Assembly: GCA_017745595.1 (NCBI GenBank)
Contig: WMBV01000021.1
Coordinates: 1 to 64,000, forward strand
DNA from: Bordetella petrii
Lineage (GTDB): Bacteria > Pseudomonadota > Gammaproteobacteria > Burkholderiales > Burkholderiaceae_B
Reading direction: 5' to 3'
Length of the DNA stretch: 64,000 nucleotides
Each line of letters opens with the position of its first letter. Position 1 is the stretch's first letter. The translations under genes and the position numbers were made by a program. Of this stretch, positions 1-9,219 are shown piece by piece. The notes beneath the pieces were generated by a model. That model saw only the letters and a list, made by a program, of their open reading frames with translations, searched no databases and was not told the DNA's origin.

Positions 1-30
1 CCCAACGCAAAGCCCGCCCCCCGGGCGCCG

Positions 31-903
31 CTACCGCGCCGCCCCGCGCAGCGGAATCTTCAAATAGCTCACGCCATTGTCCTCGGGCGCGGGCAAATGG
101 CCGGCCCGCAAGTTGACTTGCAGCGAAGGCAGCAGCAAGGTGGGCGCCGACAGGCCCGCGTCGCGCTTCTGGCGCATGGCCACGAAGTCGTCCTCGCCGA
201 TGCCGTCATGCACGTGCACGTTATGGCGGCGCTGCTCGGCCACGGTGCTCTCCCAGGCATAGTGGTCGCGGCCCGGCGCCTTGTAGTCATGGCAGGTGAA
301 TATGCGCGTCTGCGGCGGCAACGACAGCAGGCGGCGAATCGACCGGTACAGCACGCGCGCGTCGCCGCCGGGAAAATCGGCGCGCGCGGTGCCGTAGTCG
401 GGCATGAAGATCGTATCGCCCACGAAGACCGCATCGCCGATCAGGTACGACACGCAGGCGGGCGTATGGCCCGGCGTATGCAACGCCTGGACCGTCAAGC
501 CGCCCACCGCGAACGCCTGGCCATCGCCATAGCGCTCGTCGAACTCGCTGCCCCGGCAAGAAATATTGTCCAGGTTGAACACCGGCCGGAAGATCGACTG
601 CACATCGTTGACGCGCTCGCCTATACCCACGGCGGCGCCGGTCAGCGCCTTGATATGCGGCGCGGCGCTCAGGTGATCGGCATGCACGTGGGTCTCCAGC
701 ACTTTGGCGATCGTCGCGCCCCCGGCCCGCGCCGCCGCGACGATGGCATCGGCCGACCGGGTGGAAAACTCGCCCGACTTGTGGTCGTAGTCGAGCACCG
801 GATCGATCACCGCCGCCTGGCGGGTTTGCGGGTCCGTCACCAGATAGGTAACGGTATTGGTGGGCTCATCGAAAAAAGCCTGGATCGTTGCCGAATGCGA
901 CAT
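31..903 (-). CDS. MBL-fold metallo-hydrolase (persulfide dioxygenase/glyoxalase-II-like)
   Basis: This is a metallo-beta-lactamase-fold hydrolase of about 290 aa. It carries the metal-binding motif THVHADH near residue 71 and further His/Asp ligands in HTPGHT and GDTIF. The family includes glyoxalase II and ETHE1-type persulfide dioxygenases; the long spacing and the motif C-H-D-Y near the C-terminus favour the latter group, but the substrate is inferred. The reading frame is open further upstream. I place the start at MSHSATIQ because AGGAG lies about 9 nt upstream of that ATG. The gene reads leftward and stands apart from the operon that begins at 12513. Confidence 0.82.
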   Translation of the reverse strand: MSHSATIQAFFDEPTNTVTYLVTDPQTRQAAVIDPVLDYDHKSGEFSTRSADAIVAAARAGGATIAKVLETHVHADHLSAAPHIKALTGAAVGIGERVNDVQSIFRPVFNLDNISCRGSEFDERYGDGQAFAVGGLTVQALHTPGHTPACVSYLIGDAVFVGDTIFMPDYGTARADFPGGDARVLYRSIRRLLSLPPQTRIFTCHDYKAPGRDHYAWESTVAEQRRHNVHVHDGIGEDDFVAMRQKRDAGLSAPTLLLPSLQVNLRAGHLPAPEDNGVSYLKIPLRGAAR

Positions 904-1060
904 GCGAAGCTGCTCCTGGTAAACGCCAGCGCACCTAGGGCCGGAACTGCGGGTGGCGTGCGTTGCTTCGATGTTATCAGCCACCCGCCCGTTTTAGCTG
1001 GCGATTCCCAAAAACCGCCCCCGGCAAGCCGCGCTTGCCGCCAGAGCGACGCAACACGGG

Positions 1061-1978
1061 TCAAGCCGGCCGGTCCTGGCCCAGGCGCGCTCCGGCCAAC
1101 TGCTCGGACAGGCGCGCCATGGCGGTGTGGTCTTGCCCCTGCCCCAGGCTTTTGCCCGCCGCCGCCCACATCTCGCGGCATAGCGACGCAAACGGCGTCG
1201 GCGTGCCGGTGTCGGCCGCGATGCCCAGCGCGATGCCCAAGTCCTTGACCATCAAATCCAGGCCGAATCCGGAATCGAAGCGTCGCGACAGCACGAATTG
1301 CTTGAACTTTTTTTGCGTCGAGTTGTTCATGCCGGTAGAAGCGTTCAGCACGTCCACGACCACCTCGGGGTCCAGGCCGAACTGCTGTCCGATCAGCATG
1401 GCCTCCACGCCGATCAGGAAACCGCCCGCCGATACCAGGTTGTTCAGCGCCTTCATGGCATGGGCGCTGCCGACATCGCCCGTATGCGAAATCGATGTCC
1501 CCATGCACGACAGCACCGGCCGCACCCGCTCCAGCGTGGCGGCCGGGCCGCCGAACATGATGGCCAGTTCGCCGGTGCGCGCGCGCGGCACGCCCCCCGA
1601 CACGGGCGCGTCCACCAGTTCGCCGCCCGCGGCCGCGACCGCCGCGGCCAGGCGCTGGGTATGTGCCGGCACGCCAGAGCTCATTTCGATGAGAATCGTG
1701 CCGGGCCGCAGCCCGGCCAGCAGGCCCTGGTCGCCCTGCAGCGCCTGCTCGACGATGCCGCTGGTCGGTAGCATGGTCACGATATAGTCGCATTGCCGCG
1801 CCAGCTCGCGGCAGTTGGCGGCGGCCACGCCGCCGGCTTCCCGCGCGAAGCGCTCGCGCTGCTCGGCGGCCGCGTCATAGACCTGTACCGCATGACCGGC
1901 CTGCACCAGCCGCGCGGCCATCGGCCAGCCCATGCTGCCTATGCCGACCACGCCCACGCGCAATCCGGCGGCGCTCAT
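1061..1978 (-). CDS. NAD(P)-dependent 3-hydroxyisobutyrate dehydrogenase-like oxidoreductase
   Basis: This 305-aa beta-hydroxyacid dehydrogenase oxidises short 3-hydroxyacids or reduces the matching semialdehydes. The N-terminal Rossmann motif GVVGIGSMG is at residues 9-17, the substrate-binding motif DAPVSGG is mid-protein, and the catalytic-lysine segment MKALNNL follows. Its ATG overlaps the TGA of the upstream CMD gene (ATGA), so the two are translationally coupled. It is the last gene of the long minus-strand operon. The exact substrate (hydroxyisobutyrate, tartronate semialdehyde or other) cannot be told from the sequence. Confidence 0.85.
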   Translation of the reverse strand: MSAAGLRVGVVGIGSMGWPMAARLVQAGHAVQVYDAAAEQRERFAREAGGVAAANCRELARQCDYIVTMLPTSGIVEQALQGDQGLLAGLRPGTILIEMSSGVPAHTQRLAAAVAAAGGELVDAPVSGGVPRARTGELAIMFGGPAATLERVRPVLSCMGTSISHTGDVGSAHAMKALNNLVSAGGFLIGVEAMLIGQQFGLDPEVVVDVLNASTGMNNSTQKKFKQFVLSRRFDSGFGLDLMVKDLGIALGIAADTGTPTPFASLCREMWAAAGKSLGQGQDHTAMARLSEQLAGARLGQDRPA

Positions 1979-2388
1979 TTGGCACCTTCTTTGTAGGCGC
2001 CCTCTTCTTCCAGCACCTGGTTGGCGGCCTTGAACGCATCCAGCCCGGCCGGAATGCCGCAGTACACGGTTGCGTGCAGCAGGATTTCCTTGATTTCGTC
2101 TACCGTCACCCCATTGTTCAACGCGCCCTTGACGTGCAGGCGGATTTCGGCCGACCGGTTCAAGGCCGTCAGCATGGCCAGGTTGAGCATGCTGCGGGTT
2201 TTCTTTTCAAGGCCCGGGCGGCCCCAGGCGTAGCCCCAGCACCACTCGGTGGTGATGCGCTGGAATGCCATCATGAAATCGTTGGCCCGCGCCAGCGAGC
2301 CGTCTACATATTCGCTGCCCAGCACTTCGCGGCGCAGTTCCAGGCCCTGTTCGAACAGTTCGGGAAAATCGGATTGATGGTCTGCCAT
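1975..2388 (-). CDS. Carboxymuconolactone decarboxylase (CMD) family protein
   Basis: This 137-aa protein has the CMD fold. It resembles PcaC (GYAWGRPGLEKKTRSMLNLA, then LHVKGALNNGVTVDEIKE and LLHATVYCGIPAGLDAF). PcaC decarboxylates 4-carboxymuconolactone in protocatechuate degradation. No other protocatechuate gene is visible apart from an oxoadipate-type CoA-transferase in the same operon, so the role here may be different. The start has a good ribosome binding site (AGGAGACTTCC-ATG). The 3' end overlaps the next gene by four bases. Confidence 0.85.
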   Translation of the reverse strand: MADHQSDFPELFEQGLELRREVLGSEYVDGSLARANDFMMAFQRITTEWCWGYAWGRPGLEKKTRSMLNLAMLTALNRSAEIRLHVKGALNNGVTVDEIKEILLHATVYCGIPAGLDAFKAANQVLEEEGAYKEGAK

Positions 2389-2463
2389 GGAAGTCTCCTG
2401 ATGAAAATGAATAAACGGATGCCGCCGGAAGCAGCATCGTTACCAAAAGCCCTGCGGCGACGC

Positions 2464-3309
2464 TCAGTGAGCGGTCAGCAAGCCGTTGTCAATGACCCGC
2501 GCGTCCCGCTCGATCACGCGGGCCCGGAACGAACCATCGGCCCAGGCCTGCACTTCCAGCGTTTCTCCAGGATATACCGGTCCGGAGAACCGCAGCGATA
2601 GCGACTTGACCCGCTGGCCTGGCCGCAATTGCAGGCGGGCCACCGCATGCGCCACCGCGCCGAAGGTACACAGGCCATGCAAGATGGGCCGATTGAAGCC
2701 CGCCGCCCGCGCGGTGGCGGGGTCGCTGTGCAAAGGGTTGTAGTCGCCGTTCAACCGGTACAGCAAAGCCTGTTCGGGCCGTGTCTGCACGCGCAGCGTC
2801 TGCTCGGGCGGCAAGGCCGGGATCGCGTGCACCGGCCGCGACTGGCCGGGCGCGCCCGGCATGCCGCCATCTCCGCGCAGCACGTGCGTGGCGAACGTAC
2901 GCGCCAACAATGCCCCGGTCGCGGCATCGGTCAGCTGCTTTTCGGTGTAAAGCAGCAGGCCCTTGTCGCCCTTGTCCACCGCCTCGACGACACGGGTCTT
3001 GCCGGCCAGTTCGCCGGCCGCCGGAATGTCGCCGAACAATTCCAGGCCCTGCTCGCCGTGCAGCAGGCGCACCGTATCGGCGCCGATATCGGGCGCATCG
3101 AGCCAGAACCCCGGGTAGCCCAGAATCACGGCCATCGCCGGCAACACGCGCGGGCCGTGCCGGCCGTCCACGAACGCCAGGTCATGCTCGTCCAGCGGAT
3201 TCTGGCCCAACCCCAGCGACAGCGCGTACAGCATCGTGTCGCGCTCGGTATAGCGGTGCACGACCGGCGGCAGGTCGTAGCGCAGCAACTCTTCGTAGGT
3301 CAGGCGCAT
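2464..3309 (-). CDS. MaoC-type double hot-dog enoyl-CoA hydratase
   Basis: This 281-aa protein has two hot-dog halves, like hydratase 2 of peroxisomal multifunctional enzyme type 2. The C-terminal half has the hydratase motif around residues 190-215: DYNPLHSDP, then GFNRPILHGLCTFG. It hydrates trans-2-enoyl-CoA to (R)-3-hydroxyacyl-CoA. The adjacent SDR at 3344-4273 resembles the dehydrogenase half of the same eukaryotic enzyme, so the two genes probably do consecutive beta-oxidation steps. The acyl chain is unknown. Confidence 0.85.
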   Translation of the reverse strand: MRLTYEELLRYDLPPVVHRYTERDTMLYALSLGLGQNPLDEHDLAFVDGRHGPRVLPAMAVILGYPGFWLDAPDIGADTVRLLHGEQGLELFGDIPAAGELAGKTRVVEAVDKGDKGLLLYTEKQLTDAATGALLARTFATHVLRGDGGMPGAPGQSRPVHAIPALPPEQTLRVQTRPEQALLYRLNGDYNPLHSDPATARAAGFNRPILHGLCTFGAVAHAVARLQLRPGQRVKSLSLRFSGPVYPGETLEVQAWADGSFRARVIERDARVIDNGLLTAH

Positions 3310-3343
3310 CGTCTCGTCCTCGGGCGTAGCGGGCGGGCGCGCA

Positions 3344-4273
3344 TCAGATGGGATCCCAGCTCATCACGTCCGGCGAGCGCTCCAGCGGATAGAAGTGCCG
3401 CTGCATGGCCGGAATGGCCACCTCGGCAATGCGCCGGGGCGTCCAGCCTTCGCTGAAATGCACGGAACGCAAGGGACGCGGCTGGCTCATCAACATGATT
3501 TCATTGGCGCGCACGGCGAATATCTGGCCGGTGACCTCGCTGGCCGCGTCGGCCAGCAGGTATACCGCCATCGGCGCGATCTTGCCGGCCTCCATCTTCT
3601 TCAGTTTCTCGACCCGGTCGCGCTGCTGCGGCGTATCGGTGGGAATCGAGCTGGTCATGCGGCTCCAGGCAGACGGCGCGATGCAATTGGAACGCACGTT
3701 ATAGCGTGCCATGTCCAGCGCGATCATCTTCGACAGCGCCACGATGCCCAGCTTGGCCGCGCCGTAGTTGGCCTGCCCATAATTGCCGATCAGCCCTGAC
3801 GTGGACGTCATGTGCACCATGGCGCCGCTTTCCTGGCTGCGGAAATACGTGGCCGCCGCGCGGCTGACGAAGAAGGTGCCGTCCAGGTGCACCGCGATGA
3901 CCGCGCGCCACTCGTCTTCGCTCATTTTGTGGAATGAGCGGTCGCGCAGGTTGCCGGCGTTGTTGACCACGCCGTCGATGCGGCCGAACGTGTCGACCGC
4001 GCATTGGACGATGGCCTCGGCCGAGACGCGCCCGGCCACCGAATCCAGGCTGGCCACCGCCTCGCCCCCCGCCGCGCGGATTTCCGCCACCACGGCTTCG
4101 GCCGGCGGTACGGGCGCCTCGGCCGCCGACAGGTCATCGCCATTAAGCGCCACGCCTATGTCGTTGACCACCACCCTGGCGCCTTCGGCCGCCAGCTGCA
4201 GGGCGATCTCGCGCCCGATGCCGCCGCCCGCGCCGGTAACCACCACGACCTTGCCTTCCATCATGCGTTCCAT
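3344..4273 (-). CDS. SDR oxidoreductase, MFE-2/3-hydroxyacyl-CoA dehydrogenase-like
   Basis: This 309-aa classical short-chain dehydrogenase has the cofactor motif TGAGGGIG near residue 14, NNAG, a catalytic Ser in TSTSG and the active-site YGAAK (YxxxK). The inserted loop after VVNDIGVALNG is typical of the multifunctional-enzyme dehydrogenase. It probably oxidises the 3-hydroxyacyl-CoA made by the neighbouring MaoC hydratase. The start ATG follows GGAGG by about 7 nt. A GC-rich hairpin lies in the 49-nt gap between this gene and the upstream Bug gene. Confidence 0.86.
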   Translation of the reverse strand: MERMMEGKVVVVTGAGGGIGREIALQLAAEGARVVVNDIGVALNGDDLSAAEAPVPPAEAVVAEIRAAGGEAVASLDSVAGRVSAEAIVQCAVDTFGRIDGVVNNAGNLRDRSFHKMSEDEWRAVIAVHLDGTFFVSRAAATYFRSQESGAMVHMTSTSGLIGNYGQANYGAAKLGIVALSKMIALDMARYNVRSNCIAPSAWSRMTSSIPTDTPQQRDRVEKLKKMEAGKIAPMAVYLLADAASEVTGQIFAVRANEIMLMSQPRPLRSVHFSEGWTPRRIAEVAIPAMQRHFYPLERSPDVMSWDPI

Positions 4274-4322
4274 ACTAGCCTCCTTCGGGCGCGTGCGCGC
4301 CCATGTTCATTGCGCGCCGCGC

Positions 4323-5348
4323 CTACTCGATCGTGAGGTTGGCGCGTTGCACCACCTCGGCCCATTTCTTTCCTTCCTTGTCGACGAAGGCGGCGAACTC
4401 GGCCGTCGATTCCGGATGCGGTATCGCTCCCAGGCCGCTTATCTGCTTCTGCATCTCGGGGGTACGGATAATGTCGACGATTTCATGATTGAGCTTCGCC
4501 ACGATTTCCGGCGGCGTGCCGGCGGGCGCCCACAAACCGAACCACGACACCACCTCGTAGCCCGTCACCCCGGCCTCGTCCATGGTAGGCACATCGGGCA
4601 GCTGGTCGCTGCGCTGCGCCGACGTGACGGCCAGCCCCTTGAGCCGGCCGGCCTTGATATGGGGCAGCGCCGACGGCAAATTGTCGAAAATCATCGAAAT
4701 CTGCCCGCCCAGCAGGTCCGCCACCGCCGGCGAACTGCCCTTATAGGGCACGTGCACCATGTCCACGCCGGTCATCATCTTGAACGTCTCGCCCGACATA
4801 TGCAGCGTGCTGCCATGGCCGGACGAACCGAACGTCAGCTTGCCGGGGTGGGCCTTGCCGTAGGCGATCAGCTCTGCCACCGTGTCGTACGGCGCATCCT
4901 TCGGCACCACCAGCGCGTTGGGCACCATGGCGGCGCGAGTGATGGGGCTGAAATCCTTCACCGCGTCGTAGGGCATGTTCTTGTACAGGCTGGGATTGAT
5001 CGCGTGGGTGCCGATCGTGCCCATGACCAGCGTGTAGCCGTCCGGCGTCGCCCGCGCCACCTGCGCCGACCCGATGTTGCCGCCCGCGCCGGGCTTGTTC
5101 TCGACCACGACCGAAACACCCCATCGTTCGCCCAGCTTCTGGCCGATGGCGCGCGCCAGTATGTCGGTCGTGCCGCCCGCCGAGAACGGAACGATGATGG
5201 TCATCGGCTTACTGGGAAAATCCTTCGCCTCCTCGGCATGCGCGGCCGCGCCGGCCAGGCCCGCCACCAGCCCCAGGCCCGCCAGCCACGGCGCAATCGC
5301 ACGCGCCTTCCGCTTGGCGCCGGTCGTGTTCATGATTTGGTCTTCCAT
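4323..5348 (-). CDS. Bug-family (TTT) periplasmic substrate-binding protein
   Basis: This is a tripartite-tricarboxylate-transporter type binding protein of about 341 aa. A signal peptide (KRKARAIAPWLAGLGLVAGLAGAAAHA) is followed by the family hallmark FPSKPMTIIVPFSAGG-TD and by PDGYTLVMG and the aspartate-rich binding loop. It would bind a carboxylate in the periplasm. I start it at MEDQIMNTT because GAGGAG precedes that ATG; the open frame upstream overlaps the biotin-carrier gene. No TctA/TctB membrane gene lies nearby, so the partner is either distant or absent. Confidence 0.85.
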   Translation of the reverse strand: MEDQIMNTTGAKRKARAIAPWLAGLGLVAGLAGAAAHAEEAKDFPSKPMTIIVPFSAGGTTDILARAIGQKLGERWGVSVVVENKPGAGGNIGSAQVARATPDGYTLVMGTIGTHAINPSLYKNMPYDAVKDFSPITRAAMVPNALVVPKDAPYDTVAELIAYGKAHPGKLTFGSSGHGSTLHMSGETFKMMTGVDMVHVPYKGSSPAVADLLGGQISMIFDNLPSALPHIKAGRLKGLAVTSAQRSDQLPDVPTMDEAGVTGYEVVSWFGLWAPAGTPPEIVAKLNHEIVDIIRTPEMQKQISGLGAIPHPESTAEFAAFVDKEGKKWAEVVQRANLTIE

Positions 5349-5385
5349 AGTCTCCTCACTGTTGTCGTTGTTCATACGGCTGGCT

Positions 5386-5598
5386 TCATTCCAGCACTGC
5401 AAGGTCCTGCCCTTCGTCGATATCGTCGCCCACGCCAACCAGCACCTGGACGACCGTGCCGGCCACTTCGCTTTCCACAGGGATTTCCATCTTCATGGAC
5501 TCCACCGTGAATACCTCGTCGGCGAGCCGGACCTGCGCTCCCACTGCCACGTGGCAGGCGGCCAGGCGCCCGGCCACGCTCGAAACAATTTTCTTCAT
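5386..5598 (-). CDS. Biotin carboxyl carrier protein (single-domain)
   Basis: This 70-aa protein is just a biotinyl domain. It has the canonical biotinylation motif ESMKMEIPV (the biotin-accepting Lys is the K of MKM) and a following GTVVQVLVGVGDDIDEGQ hairpin. It carries the carboxyl group between the biotin carboxylase (5617-6963) and the carboxyltransferase (6975-8621) encoded just upstream. Freestanding minimal carriers of this size are known in multi-subunit acyl-CoA carboxylases. Confidence 0.88.
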   Translation of the reverse strand: MKKIVSSVAGRLAACHVAVGAQVRLADEVFTVESMKMEIPVESEVAGTVVQVLVGVGDDIDEGQDLAVLE

Positions 5599-5616
5599 GT
5601 GTGCTCCTTTCCAGAT

Positions 5617-6963
5617 CTAAGCGGCGATAAGCGCCTGCAAACCATCCACCGTCATGGCGCCCGCCTGGAAACGGCCCGACCGCAGTACTTTGAGAATGGC
5701 CGGGATATTCGTCTTGATGCCTTCCACCCGCGTTTCCTCCAGGGCGCCGATCAGGGACGCGACGGCGGCATCGCGATGCGCCGCGTGCACGATCATCTTG
5801 GCAACCATGGGGTCATAGTGGCTGGAAACGCGGTTGCCTTCGGCGTAGCCGGTTTCGATCCGCAGGCCCGCGCCTTCGGCAGGCAGGCGGAATGCGCGCA
5901 GCAATCCGGGCGAAGGCAGGCCGCGCACGGGGTCTTCAGCGTAGATGCGCGCCTCGATCGCGTGCCCCTCGCGCCGGGGCGGCTCCGGCAGCACGTCCTT
6001 CATGGGCTCGCCGGCCGCCAGGCGTATTTGCGCCCGCACGATATCGATACCAGTGATGGCCTCGGTGACCGCGTGCTCGACCTGCAGCCGCGTATTCACT
6101 TCCAGGAACGAAAAGCCGGTGGCCGGCGTATACAGCATTTCTACCGTGCCGATCACGTCGTAGCCGATCTTGCCCAGAATGCGGCGCAACCGTTCGGCCA
6201 TGCCCGCGACGGCCTGCGCATCGATGGACGGCGCTGGCGCCTCTTCGATCACTTTCTGGTAGCGGCGTTGCGTCGAACAATCGCGTTCGAACAGCGACAT
6301 GACTTCGCCGTGGCGGTCCGCCAGGAACTGGAATTCGATGTGCCGGGGCTCACGCACGAAGCGCTCCAGATACAAAGCCGGATCGCCGAACGCCTTCTCG
6401 GCCACGCCGCTGGCGCGCTCCCAGCACTCGGGCAGGCTCTGCTCGTCTTCGACCGGAATCATGCCGATGCCGCCCCCGCCGCCGGCGGGCTTGATCAACA
6501 CGGGAAAACCCAGCTCGCGCGCGGCGCGCCGCACCGTGGCCAGATCGCCGCGCGGCAGCACGCCGGTGCTGCCGCCCATGCTCAACCCCTGCTCCTGCAT
6601 CAGCGCGCGTGCCGCTGCCTTGTTGCCCAGCGCCTCGATCCAGGCCGGCGACGGGCCGATGAAACAATGGCCGGCGGCCTGTACCCGGCGCGCGAAGCCG
6701 GCGTTTTCCGAAAGAAAACCGTAGCCGGGATGCACCGCATCGGCCCCGCAGCGCGCCATGGCCTCCAGCAGCGCGTCCTGGTTCAAGTAGCTGTCGCGCG
6801 CCGGCGCCGGGCCGATGCAGATGCTTTCGTCCGCCTGCGCCACGTAGGGCAGGTCCCGGTCGGCTTCCGAATACACCACCACCGACTGCAAGCCCAGCGC
6901 GCGCACGGCCCGCAGGACGCGCGCGGCCGCGGCGGCCCGGTTGGCGATCAGAATCTTTTTCAT
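5617..6963 (-). CDS. Biotin carboxylase subunit of an acyl-CoA carboxylase
   Basis: This 448-aa ATP-grasp enzyme is AccC-like. It has the N-terminal KKILIANRAAAAARVLRA, the HPGYGFLSENA segment near residue 79, the glycine-rich ATP lid KPAGGGGGIGM, and the catalytic FLEVNTRLQVEHAVTE. It carboxylates biotin on the small carrier encoded next. The length is that of a freestanding AccC without a fused carrier. It sits between the carrier and carboxyltransferase genes with gaps of 11-18 nt, so one operon is clear. Confidence 0.9.
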   Translation of the reverse strand: MKKILIANRAAAAARVLRAVRALGLQSVVVYSEADRDLPYVAQADESICIGPAPARDSYLNQDALLEAMARCGADAVHPGYGFLSENAGFARRVQAAGHCFIGPSPAWIEALGNKAAARALMQEQGLSMGGSTGVLPRGDLATVRRAARELGFPVLIKPAGGGGGIGMIPVEDEQSLPECWERASGVAEKAFGDPALYLERFVREPRHIEFQFLADRHGEVMSLFERDCSTQRRYQKVIEEAPAPSIDAQAVAGMAERLRRILGKIGYDVIGTVEMLYTPATGFSFLEVNTRLQVEHAVTEAITGIDIVRAQIRLAAGEPMKDVLPEPPRREGHAIEARIYAEDPVRGLPSPGLLRAFRLPAEGAGLRIETGYAEGNRVSSHYDPMVAKMIVHAAHRDAAVASLIGALEETRVEGIKTNIPAILKVLRSGRFQAGAMTVDGLQALIAA

Positions 6964-6974
6964 CCCATCCCCTC

Positions 6975-8519
6975 CTACGGCCGATAGCCGTTCTTGGCGC
7001 GGCCGGGCTGGCGCAGCGGCGCAGCCAGGTTGGCGAACTCGACCAGGCGCGCGCGCGTATTCGCCGGGTCGATGATGTCTTCAATGACAAAGGCTTCGGC
7101 GCTGCGAAAGGGCGAGGTCAGGCCGCGCACGCGGGCCTCGATCTCGGCCCGCTTGGCCTGCGGGTCGGCCGCCGCCTCGATCTCGGCCCGATAAGCCACG
7201 TCCAGGCCGCCCTCGATAGGCAGCGACCCCCATTGGGCCGACGGCCACGCATAGCGGAAATTGAACCGGCTGGAGTTCTGGTGGCCGCCGGCCGCCACGC
7301 CGAAGGCCCGCCGCATGATGAGCGAAAACCAGGGCACAGTGGATTCGGCCACCGCGGTCAGCGCGCGCACCCCGGCGCGCATGACAGCATCTTTTTCGGC
7401 CTCGAGGCCAATCTGGAAGCCCGCGATGTCCACCATATTGACGACCGGCAGGTGGAACGCTTCCGCCATATCCACCAGCCGGGTGAATTTCTCGGCGGTC
7501 TGGCGATCCCACGCGCCGCCATAGTGATAGGGGTTGCTGGCGGCGAACACCACCGGCCAGCCATCGACGCGCGCCAGGCCGGCCATGATGGCCTTCCCCC
7601 AATGGCGTCCGATCTCGAACACGCTGCCCGCGTCGAACAGCGTTTCGACGATCGGCCGCATCTTGTAGACCTTGCGCGTATCGCGAGGAATGGCGCCGCG
7701 CAGCCAGGCCTGGTCGGCCGCGGCGCAAGGCGTCTCGGCGCGCGGCGGCAGCTCGTACACGGAAGACGGCAGGTACGACAGGAACCGGCGCGCCGCCTCG
7801 AAGGCCTCTTCCTCGGACGCCACCTCGTCATCGACCACCCCATTGCGGGTATGGATGGCGCTGCCGCCCAGCTCATTCTTGCTCAGGTCCTGGCCGATCT
7901 TGGCGACCACCGGGGGGCCGGCGATGAACAGCTGCGAAGTGTCCTTCACCATGACCGAATAGTGGCTGCCCGCCACGCGCGCCGCGCCCTGCCCGGCCAC
8001 CGACCCCAGCGCCAGCGCCACCACCGGCACCTGGTTCAGGTTGCGCGCCACATACGCCCAGATCTTCATCTTGGGCAGCAACGCATGCCCCATGTTCTCG
8101 ATATTCCGGACCGAGCCGCCGCCGCCGGTACCGTCGATCAGGCGCACCAGCGGAACGCGCAAATCGAACGCCATCTGCTCGGCGAAGATCATCTTGTCGC
8201 CGACCGCGCCGTCATTGGCGCCGCCGCGCACGGTGAAATCGTCGCCCACCACCACCACCGGCTGGTCGCGCAGCCTGGCGCGGCCCACCACCACATTGGA
8301 CGGCACCACGTGCTTGAGCCGCCCCAGCTCGTCGTACTCGCCGCTGCCGGCCAGCCCGCCCACTTCCACGAACGAGCACTCGTCGACCAGTTTCGCCACG
8401 CGCTCGCGCACGGTCAGCTTGCCGGCGTCATGCTGCCGCTTGATCTTGTCCGGCCCGCCCATGCACTGCGAAAATTGTGTGCGCTGCGCCAGTTCTTCCA
8501 GTTCTTCCGCCCAACTCAT
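6975..8519 (-). CDS. Acyl-CoA carboxyltransferase subunit (PccB/MccB-like)
   Basis: This crotonase-fold carboxyltransferase of about 514 aa carries both halves fused, as in propionyl- or methylcrotonyl-CoA carboxylase beta. Visible signatures are the N-terminal GGPDKIKRQHDAGKLTVRERV, an oxyanion-hole region GGGSVRNIE, and the C-terminal GVAAGGHQNSSRFNFRYAWPS. It transfers carboxyl from biotin to an acyl-CoA. I start at MSWAEELEEL because TGGAGG lies 7 nt upstream; an open extension of 34 codons is not supported. The acyl-CoA is unknown. Confidence 0.88.
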   Translation of the reverse strand: MSWAEELEELAQRTQFSQCMGGPDKIKRQHDAGKLTVRERVAKLVDECSFVEVGGLAGSGEYDELGRLKHVVPSNVVVGRARLRDQPVVVVGDDFTVRGGANDGAVGDKMIFAEQMAFDLRVPLVRLIDGTGGGGSVRNIENMGHALLPKMKIWAYVARNLNQVPVVALALGSVAGQGAARVAGSHYSVMVKDTSQLFIAGPPVVAKIGQDLSKNELGGSAIHTRNGVVDDEVASEEEAFEAARRFLSYLPSSVYELPPRAETPCAAADQAWLRGAIPRDTRKVYKMRPIVETLFDAGSVFEIGRHWGKAIMAGLARVDGWPVVFAASNPYHYGGAWDRQTAEKFTRLVDMAEAFHLPVVNMVDIAGFQIGLEAEKDAVMRAGVRALTAVAESTVPWFSLIMRRAFGVAAGGHQNSSRFNFRYAWPSAQWGSLPIEGGLDVAYRAEIEAAADPQAKRAEIEARVRGLTSPFRSAEAFVIEDIIDPANTRARLVEFANLAAPLRQPGRAKNGYRP

Positions 8520-8550
8520 CAATACCTCCAGATACCGCGTCCGCCCTGCT

Positions 8551-9219
8551 TCAGGGCACCAATTCAATGCACGCATCGGCCAGCCGCAACGGCACGGCCG
8601 TGCATGCCTGGACCTGCGCAAAATCCACGCCTTTCACGAGTCCCGTCACGCACAGGCCTTGCCCGGTCACATCCAGGACGGCCAGATCGGTATAGATGCG
8701 GTCCACCACGGCCTGGCCGGTCAGGGGATAAGTGCATTCGGGCACGATCTTCGGCCGCCCGTCGCGGTCGACGTGCTGCATCATCACGTACACGCGCCGC
8801 GCACCGGCGGCCAGGTCCATGGCGCCGCCCACGGCCGGGATGGAATCCGCGGCGCCGGTATCCCAGTTGGCCAGGTCCCCGCCCGCCGACACTTGGAAAG
8901 CTCCCAGCACCGTCAGGTCGATATGGCCGCCACGCATCATGGAAAACGACACGACGTGGTCCGAGATCGAGGCGCCCAAGTCCAGCGCGACCGGTTCTTT
9001 GGTGGCATTGAGCAGGTCGGGATCCGCCGGCGCGCCGGCGGGCAGGCCCGTCATGCCCAGGATGCCGTTCTCGCTGTGCAGCACGATCCCGCGGCCGGCG
9101 TCCAGGTAGTCGGCCACCAGGGTGGGCATGCCTATGCCCAGGTTCACATAGCAGCCCGGTGCGATATCGTCGGCAACGATCTGGGCCATGCGCTCGCGCG
9201 TCAATTTATTGGCTGGCAT
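8551..9219 (-). CDS. 3-oxoacid CoA-transferase, subunit B
   Basis: This is the beta subunit of a family I CoA-transferase. It contains the N-terminal NLGIGMPTLVADYL and the catalytic-glutamate motif SENGILG, then GGHIDLTVLGAFQVS. It pairs with subunit A at 9206-9895; the frames overlap by about 14 nt. The annotated ATG encodes MPANKLT; a TTG five codons upstream is possible. The enzyme would move CoA from succinyl-CoA or acetyl-CoA to a 3-oxoacid (3-oxoadipate or acetoacetate type). Confidence 0.87.
   Translation of the reverse strand: MPANKLTRERMAQIVADDIAPGCYVNLGIGMPTLVADYLDAGRGIVLHSENGILGMTGLPAGAPADPDLLNATKEPVALDLGASISDHVVSFSMMRGGHIDLTVLGAFQVSAGGDLANWDTGAADSIPAVGGAMDLAAGARRVYVMMQHVDRDGRPKIVPECTYPLTGQAVVDRIYTDLAVLDVTGQGLCVTGLVKGVDFAQVQACTAVPLRLADACIELVP

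Noticed and set aside
97-1248. Long plus-strand open frame of 383 codons
   Set aside because: It lies opposite the MBL hydrolase and the 3-hydroxyacid dehydrogenase genes. Its translation is rich in Arg, Ala and His with no motif, the usual mark of an antisense frame in GC-rich DNA.
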